In this document: positions 1-6,715 of the stretch, piece by piece
Layout: each line of letters opens with the position of its first letter
Numbering within the stretch: position 1 is the first letter of the stretch
NCBI GenBank assembly: GCA_002315815.1
Contig: DCIN01000046.1
Span: 1 to 17,746 of the forward strand
Length of the DNA stretch: 17,746 bases
Direction of reading: 5' to 3'
Source of the DNA: Bacteroidales bacterium UBA1725
Lineage (GTDB): Bacteria; Bacteroidota; Bacteroidia; Bacteroidales; UBA932
Program-made: the position numbers and the translations under genes
The notes under the pieces: generated by a model
What the model saw: the letters and a program-made list of their open reading frames with translations, nothing else
Told to the model about the DNA's origin: nothing
Databases searched by the model: none

Positions 1-511
1 ACTGTTCGGGATCTGCGGTGTAGACTCCGTCCACTCTCGTACCTTTGAGCAGGGCATCGGCACCGATTTCCAATGCTCTGAGTGCGGCTCCGGAATCAGT
101 CGTGAAGAAAGGGTTGCCGGTACCTCCGGCAATCAGGGCCACACCGCCTCTTTCGAGTATGGCGACTGCGTCCTCCCTGCGGTAGTAGCGGGCCACAGGA
201 TCCATAGGAGTGGCAGTGAACACGTCCGCCTCGACTCCCAGGGAGCGGATTGCGCAGGCCAGTCCCAGAGAATTGATTACAGTGGCAAGCATCCCCATCC
301 TGTCCCCGCTTATCCTGTCGAAGCCTTTGCCCATTCCCTGAAGACCACGGAAGATGTTCCCGCCTCCGTTCACTACTGCCACCTGATGGCCGGACTTTAC
401 GGCTCCGACTATCTCTTCTGCGTATGAATTGAGACTCACGGAATCCACACCCCTGCCTTCGGGGCCGCCCAGACTTTCTCCGCTGAGCTTGAGAAGAACT
501 CTTTTGTACAT
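1..511 (-). CDS. pyrH: UMP kinase (uridylate kinase), 5' part, runs off the left edge
   Basis: Bacterial UMP kinase phosphorylates UMP to UDP in cytosolic pyrimidine nucleotide synthesis and belongs to the amino-acid-kinase fold. Reading leftward from an ATG at 511-509, about 170 codons are present, roughly 70% of the usual 235-240 residues; the C-terminus is outside the window. Visible family motifs are the N-terminal KLSGESLGG (residues about 8-16), NGGGNIFRG (about 48-56), DRMGMLATVIN, and GGTGNPFFTTDSGAALRA followed by DALLKGTRVDGVY, which contacts nucleotide and triggers allostery in the family. The gene is divergent from sdhC with an 82-nt shared promoter region. In many bacteria pyrH follows tsf; here it sits on the other strand, separated from tsf by sdhC and the ribosomal genes. 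No frameshift is seen. Confidence 0.95.
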   Translation of the reverse strand, partial: MYKRVLLKLSGESLGGPEGRGVDSVSLNSYAEEIVGAVKSGHQVAVVNGGGNIFRGLQGMGKGFDRISGDRMGMLATVINSLGLACAIRSLGVEADVFTATPMDPVARYYRREDAVAILERGGVALIAGGTGNPFFTTDSGAALRALEIGADALLKGTRVDGVYTADPEQ

Positions 512-526
512 ACTACAAAATTGGTT

Positions 527-563
527 CAAAATTATGAAACTTGCAAGATTCGGGCTATATTTG
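527..563. promoter_or_regulatory. Divergent promoter region between pyrH and sdhC
   Basis: Two perfect matches to the Bacteroidota -7 element TAnnTTTG face away from each other. TAATTTTG lies on the minus strand at 534-527, about 16 nt before the pyrH ATG. TATATTTG lies on the plus strand at 556-563, about 30 nt before the sdhC ATG. Neither has a clear TTTG at the -33 position, so the assignment rests on the -7 boxes and the divergent gene layout. Confidence 0.5.
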
Positions 564-593
564 CAATCCTGTACTGAATCAAATCAACTACAA

Positions 594-1319
594 ATGTTCA
601 TATTCAACTCATCCATCGGAAAAAAGTTTGTCCAGGCTGTCAGCGGGGCTTTCCTTATCCTGTTTCTTCTTCTGCACGCAACCATCAACTTCTTCTCAGT
701 AATAGACAGTTTTACCGGCAAGTACGGCGCAGTTGCTGCAGATGACAAACTCTTCTCAGCAGGTGACGGACTCTTCAAGCTCGGCTGCGACTTTATGAGC
801 ACTCCCGTCATCGACATTATGGTGCCCGTTCTGGCGTTCGGATTCTTCGTCCATATCCTGTATGGATGCTGGCTCACTGTCAAGAATATCATCGCCCGCG
901 GCGGAGTGAAGCGCTATGAGGTTTCCGGAAAAGGAGCCACTGATTCCTGGTCAGCACGCAATATGTTCGTCCTCGGAATCGTGATTCTCGGCTTCATCGG
1001 CTACCATCTCACATCGTTCTGGGCTCATATGCAGTTGCCTGAAATGTTCGGAATAGGCACACTGGAGGAGAATCCCTATGTCCTGCTCAATCTCACTTTT
1101 GGCAAGTGGTGGGTGCTTCTCCTTTATCTTGTGTGGTTCATCTCTATCTGGTATCACCTCACACACGGTTTTTGGAGTATGTTCCAGACAGTAGGTTGGG
1201 ACGGGAAAACCTGGTTCAAGAGAATCAAGGTCATCGGCATCATTCTGGTCACCATCATCTGTCTCGCATTTGCAATCACAGCTATTAACGCCTTTGTACA
1301 GGCCAACTGTCTCGCATAG
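594..1319 (+). CDS. sdhC: Succinate dehydrogenase/fumarate reductase cytochrome b subunit, b558 family
   Basis: This is the membrane anchor and haem-carrying subunit of respiratory complex II, linking the SdhA/SdhB catalytic pair to the quinone pool. The 241-residue product starts MFIFNSSIGKK, the usual start of b558-type anchors; the frame stays open upstream to 429, but the family start and the TATATTTG box at 556-563 favour the ATG at 594. Five hydrophobic helices are visible, with histidines well placed as haem ligands: H28, H87 (FFVHILYG), H138 (GYHLTSFW), and H187/H190 (WYHLTHGFW). It ends 97 nt before rplM. Normally sdhA and sdhB follow directly, and they are absent here, so the anchor is separated from its catalytic subunits. 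Assignment to succinate or fumarate direction cannot be made from sequence. Confidence 0.92.
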   Translation: MFIFNSSIGKKFVQAVSGAFLILFLLLHATINFFSVIDSFTGKYGAVAADDKLFSAGDGLFKLGCDFMSTPVIDIMVPVLAFGFFVHILYGCWLTVKNIIARGGVKRYEVSGKGATDSWSARNMFVLGIVILGFIGYHLTSFWAHMQLPEMFGIGTLEENPYVLLNLTFGKWWVLLLYLVWFISIWYHLTHGFWSMFQTVGWDGKTWFKRIKVIGIILVTIICLAFAITAINAFVQANCLA

Positions 1320-1328
1320 GCGATTCTT

Positions 1329-1359
1329 TTTGAAATCTCGGAAATATTTCATATCTTTG
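1329..1359 (+). promoter_or_regulatory. Promoter of the rplM-rpsI-rpsB-tsf operon
   Basis: TTTG at 1329-1332 and TATCTTTG at 1352-1359 are separated by exactly 19 nt. This is a full match to the Bacteroidota primary sigma factor promoter (-33 TTTG, -7 TAnnTTTG). Transcription should start near 1363-1366, giving a leader of about 50 nt before rplM. Confidence 0.85.
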
Positions 1360-1385
1360 CGACCCCTATTTTGTGTAGGGATCGC
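1359..1385 (+). promoter_or_regulatory. Inverted repeat/hairpin at the 5' end of the rplM operon
   Basis: Bases 1359-1368 pair with 1376-1385: GCGA with TCGC, a C/A mismatch, then CCCTA with TAGGG, closing a 7-nt loop (1369-1375). The predicted transcription start (about 1363-1366) falls inside the left arm, so the RNA would carry only the inner CCCTA/TAGGG stem right at its 5' end, while the full repeat exists at DNA level. It could be an autoregulatory leader for L13, a 5'-end stabiliser or a protein operator. Ribosomal-protein leaders for L13 operons are known in other bacteria; I cannot compare this one with them here. Confidence 0.5.
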
Positions 1386-1416
1386 AATTTTTATTAACTA
1401 ATTAAAGATCAAGACA

Positions 1417-1869
1417 GTGGACACACAAAGCTACAAAACCGTATCGCTCAACAGTGCGACGGTAGACAAGAAGTGGGTTGTCATTGACGCGACGGATCTC
1501 GCACTTGGTCGTCTCGCATCCCGCGTTGCACTTGTCCTCAGGGGCAAGACCAAACCGGGCTATACCCCCCACGTGGACTGCGGAGACAACGTTATTGTTG
1601 TCAATGCGGAAAAGGTGGCTCTCGGTGGGAAGAAGATGACCGACCGTGTTTATACACGCTACACCGGATATCCCGGCGGACAGAGATTCACAACTCCCAA
1701 AGAGATTCTCGCGAAGCAGCCTGCAGAACTCGTCAGGAGAGCTGTAAAGGGTATGCTCCCCAAGACACGTCTGGGTGACGATCTCCTCGGTAACCTCTTC
1801 ATTTATGCAGGACCCGAGCATCCTCATCAGGCACAGAACCCCAAATCAATCAAGTTGAACGAAATTTAA
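1417..1869 (+). CDS. rplM: 50S ribosomal protein L13 (uL13)
   Basis: L13 is an early-assembly protein of the large ribosomal subunit that binds 23S rRNA. The 150-residue product has the family's usual length and motifs: DATDLALGRLAS (residues 24-35), HVDCGDNVIVVNA (52-64), YTGYPGG (82-88) and KGMLPK (111-116). Translation most likely starts at a GTG (1417); the resulting N-terminus MDTQSYKT matches the MDTxSYKT start that I recall for Bacteroidales L13, and no in-frame ATG is available nearby. It is the first gene of a four-gene operon and is followed by rpsI after 9 nt. Confidence 0.97.
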   Translation: MDTQSYKTVSLNSATVDKKWVVIDATDLALGRLASRVALVLRGKTKPGYTPHVDCGDNVIVVNAEKVALGGKKMTDRVYTRYTGYPGGQRFTTPKEILAKQPAELVRRAVKGMLPKTRLGDDLLGNLFIYAGPEHPHQAQNPKSIKLNEI

Positions 1870-1878
1870 ACAGAGCAA

Positions 1879-2268
1879 ATGGAACAGACACACGCCCTTG
1901 GAAGACGTAAAGCAGCTGTGGCTCGCGTTTATCTCACTGCCGGCAAAGGCAACGTTACGATTAACGACCGCGCTCTCGAAGACTATTTCGCCCTCGAGTC
2001 CCTCCGTTACATCGTGAACCAGCCTTTCGAGGTTACGAACACCCTCGGCCAGTTCGACGTCAAGGTTACCATCGTAGGTGGCGGCGTCAAGGGACAGGCA
2101 GAGGCTATCCGCCTCGGAATTGCCCGCGCTATGAGCGAACTGAACAAAGAAGAGTACCGTTCCGCACTTAAGGCGGCCGGCTTCCTCACCCGCGATGCAC
2201 GCGAGGTTGAGCGCAAGAAGCCCGGTCAGCCCGGAGCACGTCGCCGCTTCCAGTTCAGCAAACGTTAG
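1879..2268 (+). CDS. rpsI: 30S ribosomal protein S9 (uS9)
   Basis: S9 belongs to the head of the small subunit; its C-terminal tail reaches the P-site tRNA. The 129-residue product has the N-terminal ALGRRKAAVARVYL signature (about residues 6-19), the central GGGVKGQAEAIRLGIARA motif, and the basic tail ending in FQFSKR, the conserved C-terminal SKR of the family. It lies 9 nt after rplM, the near-universal L13-S9 pair, and is separated from rpsB by a 156-nt structured spacer. Confidence 0.97.
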   Translation: MEQTHALGRRKAAVARVYLTAGKGNVTINDRALEDYFALESLRYIVNQPFEVTNTLGQFDVKVTIVGGGVKGQAEAIRLGIARAMSELNKEEYRSALKAAGFLTRDAREVERKKPGQPGARRRFQFSKR

Positions 2269-2287
2269 TCAGAACTTTTTTACGGCA

Positions 2288-2396
2288 CAGTCGGGTTTTC
2301 AAACCATCGCTTTTCTGATGGTTGCCGGACTGCGGAAAAGGCCGGAGACCGGGATGCCGCTACTCCGCCTTGAAGAAAAGAGACCCCGAGCAGGGG
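2288..2396 (+). promoter_or_regulatory. Structured RNA region between rpsI and rpsB, candidate S2 leader
   Basis: Three consecutive stem-loops can be drawn in the rpsI-rpsB spacer. The first has CAGTC (2288-2292) pairing GACTG (2328-2332) around an inner stem AACCATC (2302-2308) with GATGGTT (2317-2323). The second has AAGG-c-CGGAG (2338-2347, one bulged C) pairing CTCCGCCTT (2363-2371), with a small CGG/CCG stem inside (2350-2352 with 2357-2359). The third has CCCC (2384-2387) with GGGG (2393-2396) around a 5-nt loop, 28 nt before the rpsB ATG. There is no U-run, so it is not an intrinsic terminator, and no TAnnTTTG box. Autoregulation of rpsB-tsf by S2 through its leader is known in E. coli; a similar role here is inference. 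Confidence 0.6.
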
Positions 2397-2424
2397 ACAG
2401 TTATTTTAAACAAGAAAACAGAAA

Positions 2425-3237
2425 ATGTCACGTACAAATTTCCAAGAACTGCTTGATGCAGGCGTACACTTCGGACATCTCGCCCGCAAGTGGAACCCCA
2501 AGATGGCTCCGTACATCTTCGATCAGAAGAACGGCATTCACGTCATCGACCTGCACAAGACCATCGTCAAGATAGACGAGGCGGCGGAAGAAATGAAGCA
2601 GCTTGCAAAATCAGGACGCAAGATTCTCTTCGTAGCCACAAAAAAACAGGCGAAGGACCTTATCAAGGAGAAGGCCACAGCTATCGGAATGCCCTCAATT
2701 ACAGAGCGCTGGGCAGGTGGTATGCTTACGAACTTCCCCACCATCCGCAAGGCCATCAAGAAGATGGGCACCATCGACAAGATGAAGGAGGATGGCACAT
2801 TTGAGAAACTCGCCAAGAGAGAGCGTCTCCAGGTTGACCGCCAGAGAGAGAAGCTCGAGAAGAACCTCGGTTCCATCCGCGATATGAGCCGTCTCCCGTC
2901 AGCACTTTTTGTTGTTGATGTGCAGAAGGAGGCCAATGCAGTCAAGGAGGCCAACCGTCTCAACATCCCGGTATTCGCAATGGTTGATACTTGTTGCGAT
3001 CCCACTCCAATTGATTATGTAATACCGGCGAATGATGACGCGACCAAGTCCATTGAGTGCGTTGTGAATGTCCTTTGTGCAGCCATCAACGAAGGTCTTG
3101 AGGAGCGCAAGCTCGAGAAAGACAAGGAGATGCCCGCTGAGGGAGAAACCGAATCTACACAGAACGCAGGAAAGAAGCTCCGTCCCCGCAAGGGAGCGAA
3201 GCCTGTAGATGCCGAGCCTGCACAGAATGCCGAATAA
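2425..3237 (+). CDS. rpsB: 30S ribosomal protein S2 (uS2)
   Basis: S2 binds late to the small subunit at the head-body junction and helps recruit S1 and mRNA. The 270-residue product carries LLDAGVHFGHLARKWNPKM (residues 9-27) and RWAGGMLTNFPTI (95-107), both hallmarks of the family, plus the later PDxxxVVDxxKE-type segment ALFVVDVQKEANAVKEA. The conserved fold ends near residue 230; the last 40 residues are a charged, low-complexity tail rich in E, K and P, which varies between species. The ATG at 2425 gives the expected N-terminus. tsf follows after 19 nt, the nearly universal rpsB-tsf pair. Confidence 0.97.
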   Translation: MSRTNFQELLDAGVHFGHLARKWNPKMAPYIFDQKNGIHVIDLHKTIVKIDEAAEEMKQLAKSGRKILFVATKKQAKDLIKEKATAIGMPSITERWAGGMLTNFPTIRKAIKKMGTIDKMKEDGTFEKLAKRERLQVDRQREKLEKNLGSIRDMSRLPSALFVVDVQKEANAVKEANRLNIPVFAMVDTCCDPTPIDYVIPANDDATKSIECVVNVLCAAINEGLEERKLEKDKEMPAEGETESTQNAGKKLRPRKGAKPVDAEPAQNAE

Positions 3238-3256
3238 TCTTTAATAAGACAGAATT

Positions 3257-4252
3257 ATGGCAATCACCGCAGCAGACGTAATGAAATTACGCAAAATGAC
3301 TTCCGCAGGAATGATGGACTGCAAGAAGGCTCTTGAAGAAGCAGAAGGCGACTTCAATAAAGCTATGGACATCATCCGCGAGAAGGGTAAACTTGTAGCA
3401 GCGAAGAGAGCTGACCGTGAAACTTCTGAGGGTGCCGTCAAGGCACGTATCACCGAAGGAAAGGCTATTCTCGTTTGTCTTGGCTGTGAGACTGATTTCG
3501 TGTCCCGCAACGCTGACTTCCAGAATCTTGCAGAGGCAATTGCTGATGTGGCCATAGCCAGCTGTCCTTCAGATCTTGAGGGACTCAAGGCATGTAAGAT
3601 GCCCGATGGGTTCACCGTGGAGGAAGCTGTAGAGGCTCAGACAGGCAAGACCGGAGAGAAACACGTTCTCGCATATTATGCAATCGTTGAGGCTCCTTTT
3701 GTAGCCGCTTATGTACATAAGCTCAACGGTAAGCTCGGTGCGCTTGCAGGCTTCAACAAACCTGTTTCCGAAGAACTCGCCAAGGGTGTTGTAATGCAGA
3801 TCGCATCAATGAACCCCGTTGCAATTTCCGCAGAATCCTGTCCTCAGGAAGTCCTTGATACAGAGTATAAAGTTGCTGTTGAGAAGACAAAGGAAGAACA
3901 GGTGCTCAAGGCAGTTGAGGCAGCACTCAAGAAGGCAGGTATCAATCCTGCCCACGTGGATTCAGAAGATCACATTGAGTCCAATACAAGCAAGGGTTGG
4001 ATTACTCCTGAGCAGGCTCAGCAGGCAAGAGAAATTATCAAGACTGTCGGTGCAGAGAAAGCAGCCAATCTCAACCCCGTTATGGTGGAGAATATCGCTA
4101 AGGGCAGAGTACAGAAATTCCTCAAAGAGAACACACTCGAGGAACAGGAATACCAGATGTCCGATGACAAGAAGAGCGTAAAGGAAGCCATAGCGGCCGA
4201 GGATAAGGAAGCCAAGGTTACAGTGACAAAGCGCTTCTCTCTTACTGACTGA
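3257..4252 (+). CDS. tsf: Elongation factor Ts
   Basis: EF-Ts is the guanine nucleotide exchange factor that recycles EF-Tu-GDP. The 331-residue product starts with the UBA-like N-terminal domain (ADVMKLRKMTSAGMMDCKKA, about residues 6-25) and has TDFVSRN at 79-85, the family's TDFVARN signature that reaches the EF-Tu nucleotide site. It is longer than the roughly 283-residue E. coli protein because of extra sequence in the core/C-terminal part, including the DSEDHIESNTSKGWITPEQA segment. It is the last gene of the operon and is followed within 30 nt by a strong terminator. Confidence 0.97.
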   Translation: MAITAADVMKLRKMTSAGMMDCKKALEEAEGDFNKAMDIIREKGKLVAAKRADRETSEGAVKARITEGKAILVCLGCETDFVSRNADFQNLAEAIADVAIASCPSDLEGLKACKMPDGFTVEEAVEAQTGKTGEKHVLAYYAIVEAPFVAAYVHKLNGKLGALAGFNKPVSEELAKGVVMQIASMNPVAISAESCPQEVLDTEYKVAVEKTKEEQVLKAVEAALKKAGINPAHVDSEDHIESNTSKGWITPEQAQQAREIIKTVGAEKAANLNPVMVENIAKGRVQKFLKENTLEEQEYQMSDDKKSVKEAIAAEDKEAKVTVTKRFSLTD

Positions 4253-4278
4253 TTCCAATCAGGATATCAATATCAAGT

Positions 4279-4327
4279 AGAGGGTGACCGAACAGCCGGA
4301 AGACTGAAGGTCACCTTCTCTTTTTTT
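4279..4327 (+). terminator. Rho-independent terminator of the rplM-tsf operon
   Basis: An 11-bp stem pairs 4279-4289 (AGAGGGTGACC) with 4309-4319 (GGTCACCTTCT), with one G-T pair and a 19-nt loop. It is followed by a run of seven T (4321-4327), in the expected position after tsf. Confidence 0.9.
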
Positions 4328-4329
4328 GC

Positions 4330-4343
4330 TTCACTAAGTGAAT
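4330..4343. repeat. Terminator-associated 14-nt palindromic motif, copy 1
   Basis: TTCACTAAGTGAAT has arms TTCACT/AGTGAA around one central base. It begins 2 nt after the T-run of the tsf terminator. A near-identical copy (TTCACCAAGTGAAT) is at 11564-11577, also just after a T7 run. The one-base centre is too small for an RNA hairpin loop, so a DNA-level role is more likely. Confidence 0.55.
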
Positions 4344-4354
4344 CTCAAAATATC

Positions 4355-4389
4355 AGCGGCCAATAAGTCTTGAGAGACTATTGGCCGCT
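4355..4389 (-). terminator. Strong hairpin at the end of the protease-lipoprotein region, likely terminator
   Basis: AGCGGCCAATA (4355-4365) plus GTCT (4367-4370) pairs with AGAC (4375-4378) plus TATTGGCCGCT (4379-4389): 15 bp with a single bulged A (4366) and a TGAG tetraloop. It lies 30 nt past the stop of the minus-strand lipoprotein gene. On that strand it is followed by GATATTTTGAG, only modestly U-rich, so termination is likely but may be weak. It also forms a second barrier to readthrough from tsf. Confidence 0.6.
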
Positions 4390-4419
4390 TGAATATAAAA
4401 GAAAACAGCTAACTCACCT

Positions 4420-4809
4420 TTATTGTGATGCGGTAGATTTTTGGTTAATTGTAAGTACAATGTGATTTCTATAGGATAAATAGTATATCAAAGCCATAGA
4501 ACTTCTTTCCTTACCTGTATCGTTTTGAGTCACACTCACAGAGTAATGGTAATCGTCTATAATTGATACCGATACCCAATCGCATTTGGTTGAAGAGGAA
4601 TACTCACCCGGACTAAGATTTCCGTCATCAGTTTTGATTGAACCCGTCCAGCTCAAGACGTCATCAGACTCCAATATCTGAGAGGAAGAAGAAGAATCAA
4701 ACTCCAATGTTTTCGTGTCATTCAGTAATTGGTTTATATTGAAATCATCCGTACTACAATTAGAGAATAAAGGTAACAATAATAATAAGAACCTTCTTAT
4801 CCTTTTCAC
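4420..4809 (-). CDS. Small BACON-like secreted lipoprotein
   Basis: The 129-residue product has a basic start (MKRIRRF), a leucine-rich core, and FSNC with Cys18 as the probable lipidation site, so it should be exported and anchored. The lipobox is not canonical. The C-terminal half resembles a BACON domain, a small beta-sandwich common in Bacteroidota surface proteins: CDWVSVSI (76-83), then YSVSVTQNDTGKERSSMAL (89-107; the family pattern is vs-v-N-sg--Rs), then IVLTINQ (117-123). Residues 30-70 are Ser/Asp-rich and may be a linker or another strand set. The start is a GTG at 4809; no in-frame ATG lies upstream before a stop. It lies 195 nt downstream of the C10 protease on the same strand. 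Binding carbohydrate, mucin or the protease itself are all possible; function is not shown. Confidence 0.7.
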   Translation of the reverse strand: MKRIRRFLLLLLPLFSNCSTDDFNINQLLNDTKTLEFDSSSSSQILESDDVLSWTGSIKTDDGNLSPGEYSSSTKCDWVSVSIIDDYHYSVSVTQNDTGKERSSMALIYYLSYRNHIVLTINQKSTASQ

Positions 4810-5004
4810 TGCTAAAAATAATAAGTGATCTCGAAAAATTACTTGGCAATATTATCTTCGCCTTAAGGGTTCATATTTCATTCTTTATCGGTTATTTCAC
4901 CTTTATCCGCCACATAGTCTTTCCCTCTTCAGAAATAATATGTCCTCAACAAAAACTTCAATCTTTACAAACTCATTGATAGAGCTTCACTAAAAGACAA
5001 ATGA
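4810..5004. other. Spacer between the C10 protease and the BACON-like lipoprotein
   Basis: This is 195 nt of AT-rich sequence with no plausible gene. A near match to the -7 element (TAATATTG, minus strand 4854-4847) lies about 38 nt before the lipoprotein GTG, so that gene may have its own weak promoter. No terminator-like hairpin was seen after the protease stop, so readthrough from the protease is also possible. Confidence 0.4.
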
Positions 5005-6480
5005 CTAATATGATATTCCGGTGACTGTGTGGAGGTTATAGGCGAAATTCAAACGTGAACCGGAATAATCTTTGTGGAAACTGAATTTGGTTGAAACACC
5101 GCCGGAATTCGCATTGAAGGCTCCGCTTGCGTAGTATCCGTTATATAAACCGTTGAAACCCCAATTACAGTGGAACAATGTGCGATACTTTGTGGTTGTG
5201 CTGAGAACTCTGTCTCCACTGTAAACAGTCGTTATCTGTTCTTGTCTCAGTGCACCGTCTATTACCCAGGCGTGTCCTGAATATGCTTCTTTCAGCAATA
5301 TTGACCAGCAAAGAATGTCAAGGTAGAATTCTCCGTGGACATCGTCACCGGCAATAAGTACGGGATTTCCTGCGTAGAGATCCTGAAGAACTGTAGGACC
5401 GTCATAGGCCTGATATGTTCCGGGATGTGAGAAACCGATACTGTTCAAATAGCTGACTGCAGCGGACAAATTGGCCGTTGCACACCCGTATCCGTTGCTT
5501 TCGTAATCCATATTGACACCTTGACCAATCGCAGCCATAAGTGAGGCAACTTGTCCGGTGGCCACTGAACTGCTGGTACTGGTAATTTTGGGAGTTGCTT
5601 TCAGAACACTCCAGTTGTAACTGGTCGGACGTTCCCAACGGCTGAGGAGTTGTGCTATTGCCGTTGCAACGCAACCTGTTACCTGATGGTAAGGATGGCC
5701 AAGCTCATCGTTTACCAGAGGAGTGGCACCATTGTAAGGTACACCTTGACCCCAGGTTACTGTTATCATCGGGCTTACGGATCCACTGCTAAGAGTGGTC
5801 CAATCACCGACTACCGTAGTTTGTACAGGAGTGGGGGGCACTATTCTTTTCTTCCTTCCAACCATAAGGTCATCGCATTTTTTGGTGGATCCGGAATTGA
5901 GTTTGTCAAGTGCGGAGTTGATAAGGGCATCTTCCTCATTTTCTATTCCGGCAATCTGCTCCCTGATAAGCTGATCGACATTAGACAGCATCAGGAGCAC
6001 GTTATTGTCGATTTCGTTGTTCGAATAGGCACTTCTGAGTGTGCTTTCAGTCAGGTTTCCGCTGTCTGCAACCAAGAGAATATCATCTGTTCTCCTATCT
6101 GCGGAAAGGATTGAAAAGCCCTGATTGTTCGAGAAATTCACGATATATCCGTTCTGCTGGGGTGCCTGCGTCTTTGTGGAAACGGAATTGAAAGGTATGA
6201 TTGACTCGATTGTTCTGGGCTCTCCCTTGGTGGTGGGAGACACTGCATCGAGATATTCCATCACATAATTGGCGGTTTCATTAATTTCTTCCTCGGAATA
6301 TTCGTGGCCGTTGGTCATACAGAGGAGAGCCGTCAATTCATCGTCCGTAAGTTCAGAATTGTCCGCAGGATCAACTTCGGATATCGCGGATTTGTTGCAA
6401 GAATAGCTGGCTGCCAAAAGCAGAGAGCAAAGAATACCTTGTGCGGCAAAGCACAACAGGCTGTTTTTGATTTTTGCCAT
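5005..6480 (-). CDS. C10 family (streptopain/SpeB-like) secreted cysteine protease
   Basis: C10 peptidases are secreted papain-like proteases made as zymogens; members include SpeB, prtT of Porphyromonas and the Bacteroides fragilis Bfp enzymes. The 491-residue product has an N-terminal signal with a hydrophobic stretch and Cys28 (SYSC) as probable lipidation site. A propeptide follows to about residue 230, including the Spi-like segment NGYIVNFSNNQGFSILSADRR (110-130). The mature enzyme begins around 235: WGQGVPYN (243-250), catalytic Cys270 in TGCVATAIAQLL, catalytic His403 in GHAWVIDG, and CNWGFNGLYNGYY (438-450), the conserved Trp-Gly region. Catalytic residues and length look intact. The start is the ATG at 6480-6478; a TATATTTG box lies about 120 nt upstream with a structured leader between. 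The next gene on this strand is the BACON-like lipoprotein. Confidence 0.93.
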   Translation of the reverse strand: MAKIKNSLLCFAAQGILCSLLLAASYSCNKSAISEVDPADNSELTDDELTALLCMTNGHEYSEEEINETANYVMEYLDAVSPTTKGEPRTIESIIPFNSVSTKTQAPQQNGYIVNFSNNQGFSILSADRRTDDILLVADSGNLTESTLRSAYSNNEIDNNVLLMLSNVDQLIREQIAGIENEEDALINSALDKLNSGSTKKCDDLMVGRKKRIVPPTPVQTTVVGDWTTLSSGSVSPMITVTWGQGVPYNGATPLVNDELGHPYHQVTGCVATAIAQLLSRWERPTSYNWSVLKATPKITSTSSSVATGQVASLMAAIGQGVNMDYESNGYGCATANLSAAVSYLNSIGFSHPGTYQAYDGPTVLQDLYAGNPVLIAGDDVHGEFYLDILCWSILLKEAYSGHAWVIDGALRQEQITTVYSGDRVLSTTTKYRTLFHCNWGFNGLYNGYYASGAFNANSGGVSTKFSFHKDYSGSRLNFAYNLHTVTGISY

Positions 6481-6504
6481 AAAAATATTAGGGTTAATAT
6501 GAGT

Positions 6505-6557
6505 TCTGCTGCGTATTGCAGATAAAATTGCCTGTACTTGAACAGGCAGGCAGCAGA
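6505..6557 (-). promoter_or_regulatory. Structured 5' leader of the C10 protease gene
   Basis: An outer 8-bp stem pairs TCTGCTGC (6505-6512) with GCAGCAGA (6550-6557). Inside it a 7-bp stem pairs TGCCTGT (6529-6535) with ACAGGCA (6542-6548) around a 6-nt loop. The element lies between the -7 box (6609-6602) and the ATG at 6480, so it should be in the untranslated leader, ending 25 nt before the start codon. It is not followed by a T-run. I do not recognise it as a known riboswitch. Confidence 0.45.
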
Positions 6558-6601
6558 CCTTTCATATTGTCCACACTGCCGCGCAGGTTTAGATTTCGCA
6601 G

Positions 6602-6609
6602 CAAATATA
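6602..6609 (-). promoter_or_regulatory. Probable -7 element for the C10 protease gene
   Basis: TATATTTG on the minus strand is a perfect TAnnTTTG match. No TTTG is seen at the usual -33 spacing. Transcription would start near 6596, giving a leader of roughly 115 nt. Confidence 0.5.
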
Positions 6610-6715
6610 GACTTTATTTTTATATTCTTACTTAAAAAGCGAAAAAATATACAAATATTGATGATTTTTAATTTTTGACCGCCTCACAAAGCGAGCTGCA
6701 CAACTGATGTAAAAT

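Noticed and set aside
429..593. Upstream 55-codon extension of the sdhC reading frame
   Set aside because: It overlaps pyrH on the other strand, crosses the promoter boxes and does not resemble the family; the start at 594 gives the expected N-terminus.
4984..4995. GCTTCACTAA-like sequence near the protease stop resembling half of the 14-nt palindrome
   Set aside because: The second half of the palindrome is missing, there is no terminator beside it, and 10 matching bases in AT-rich sequence is weak evidence.
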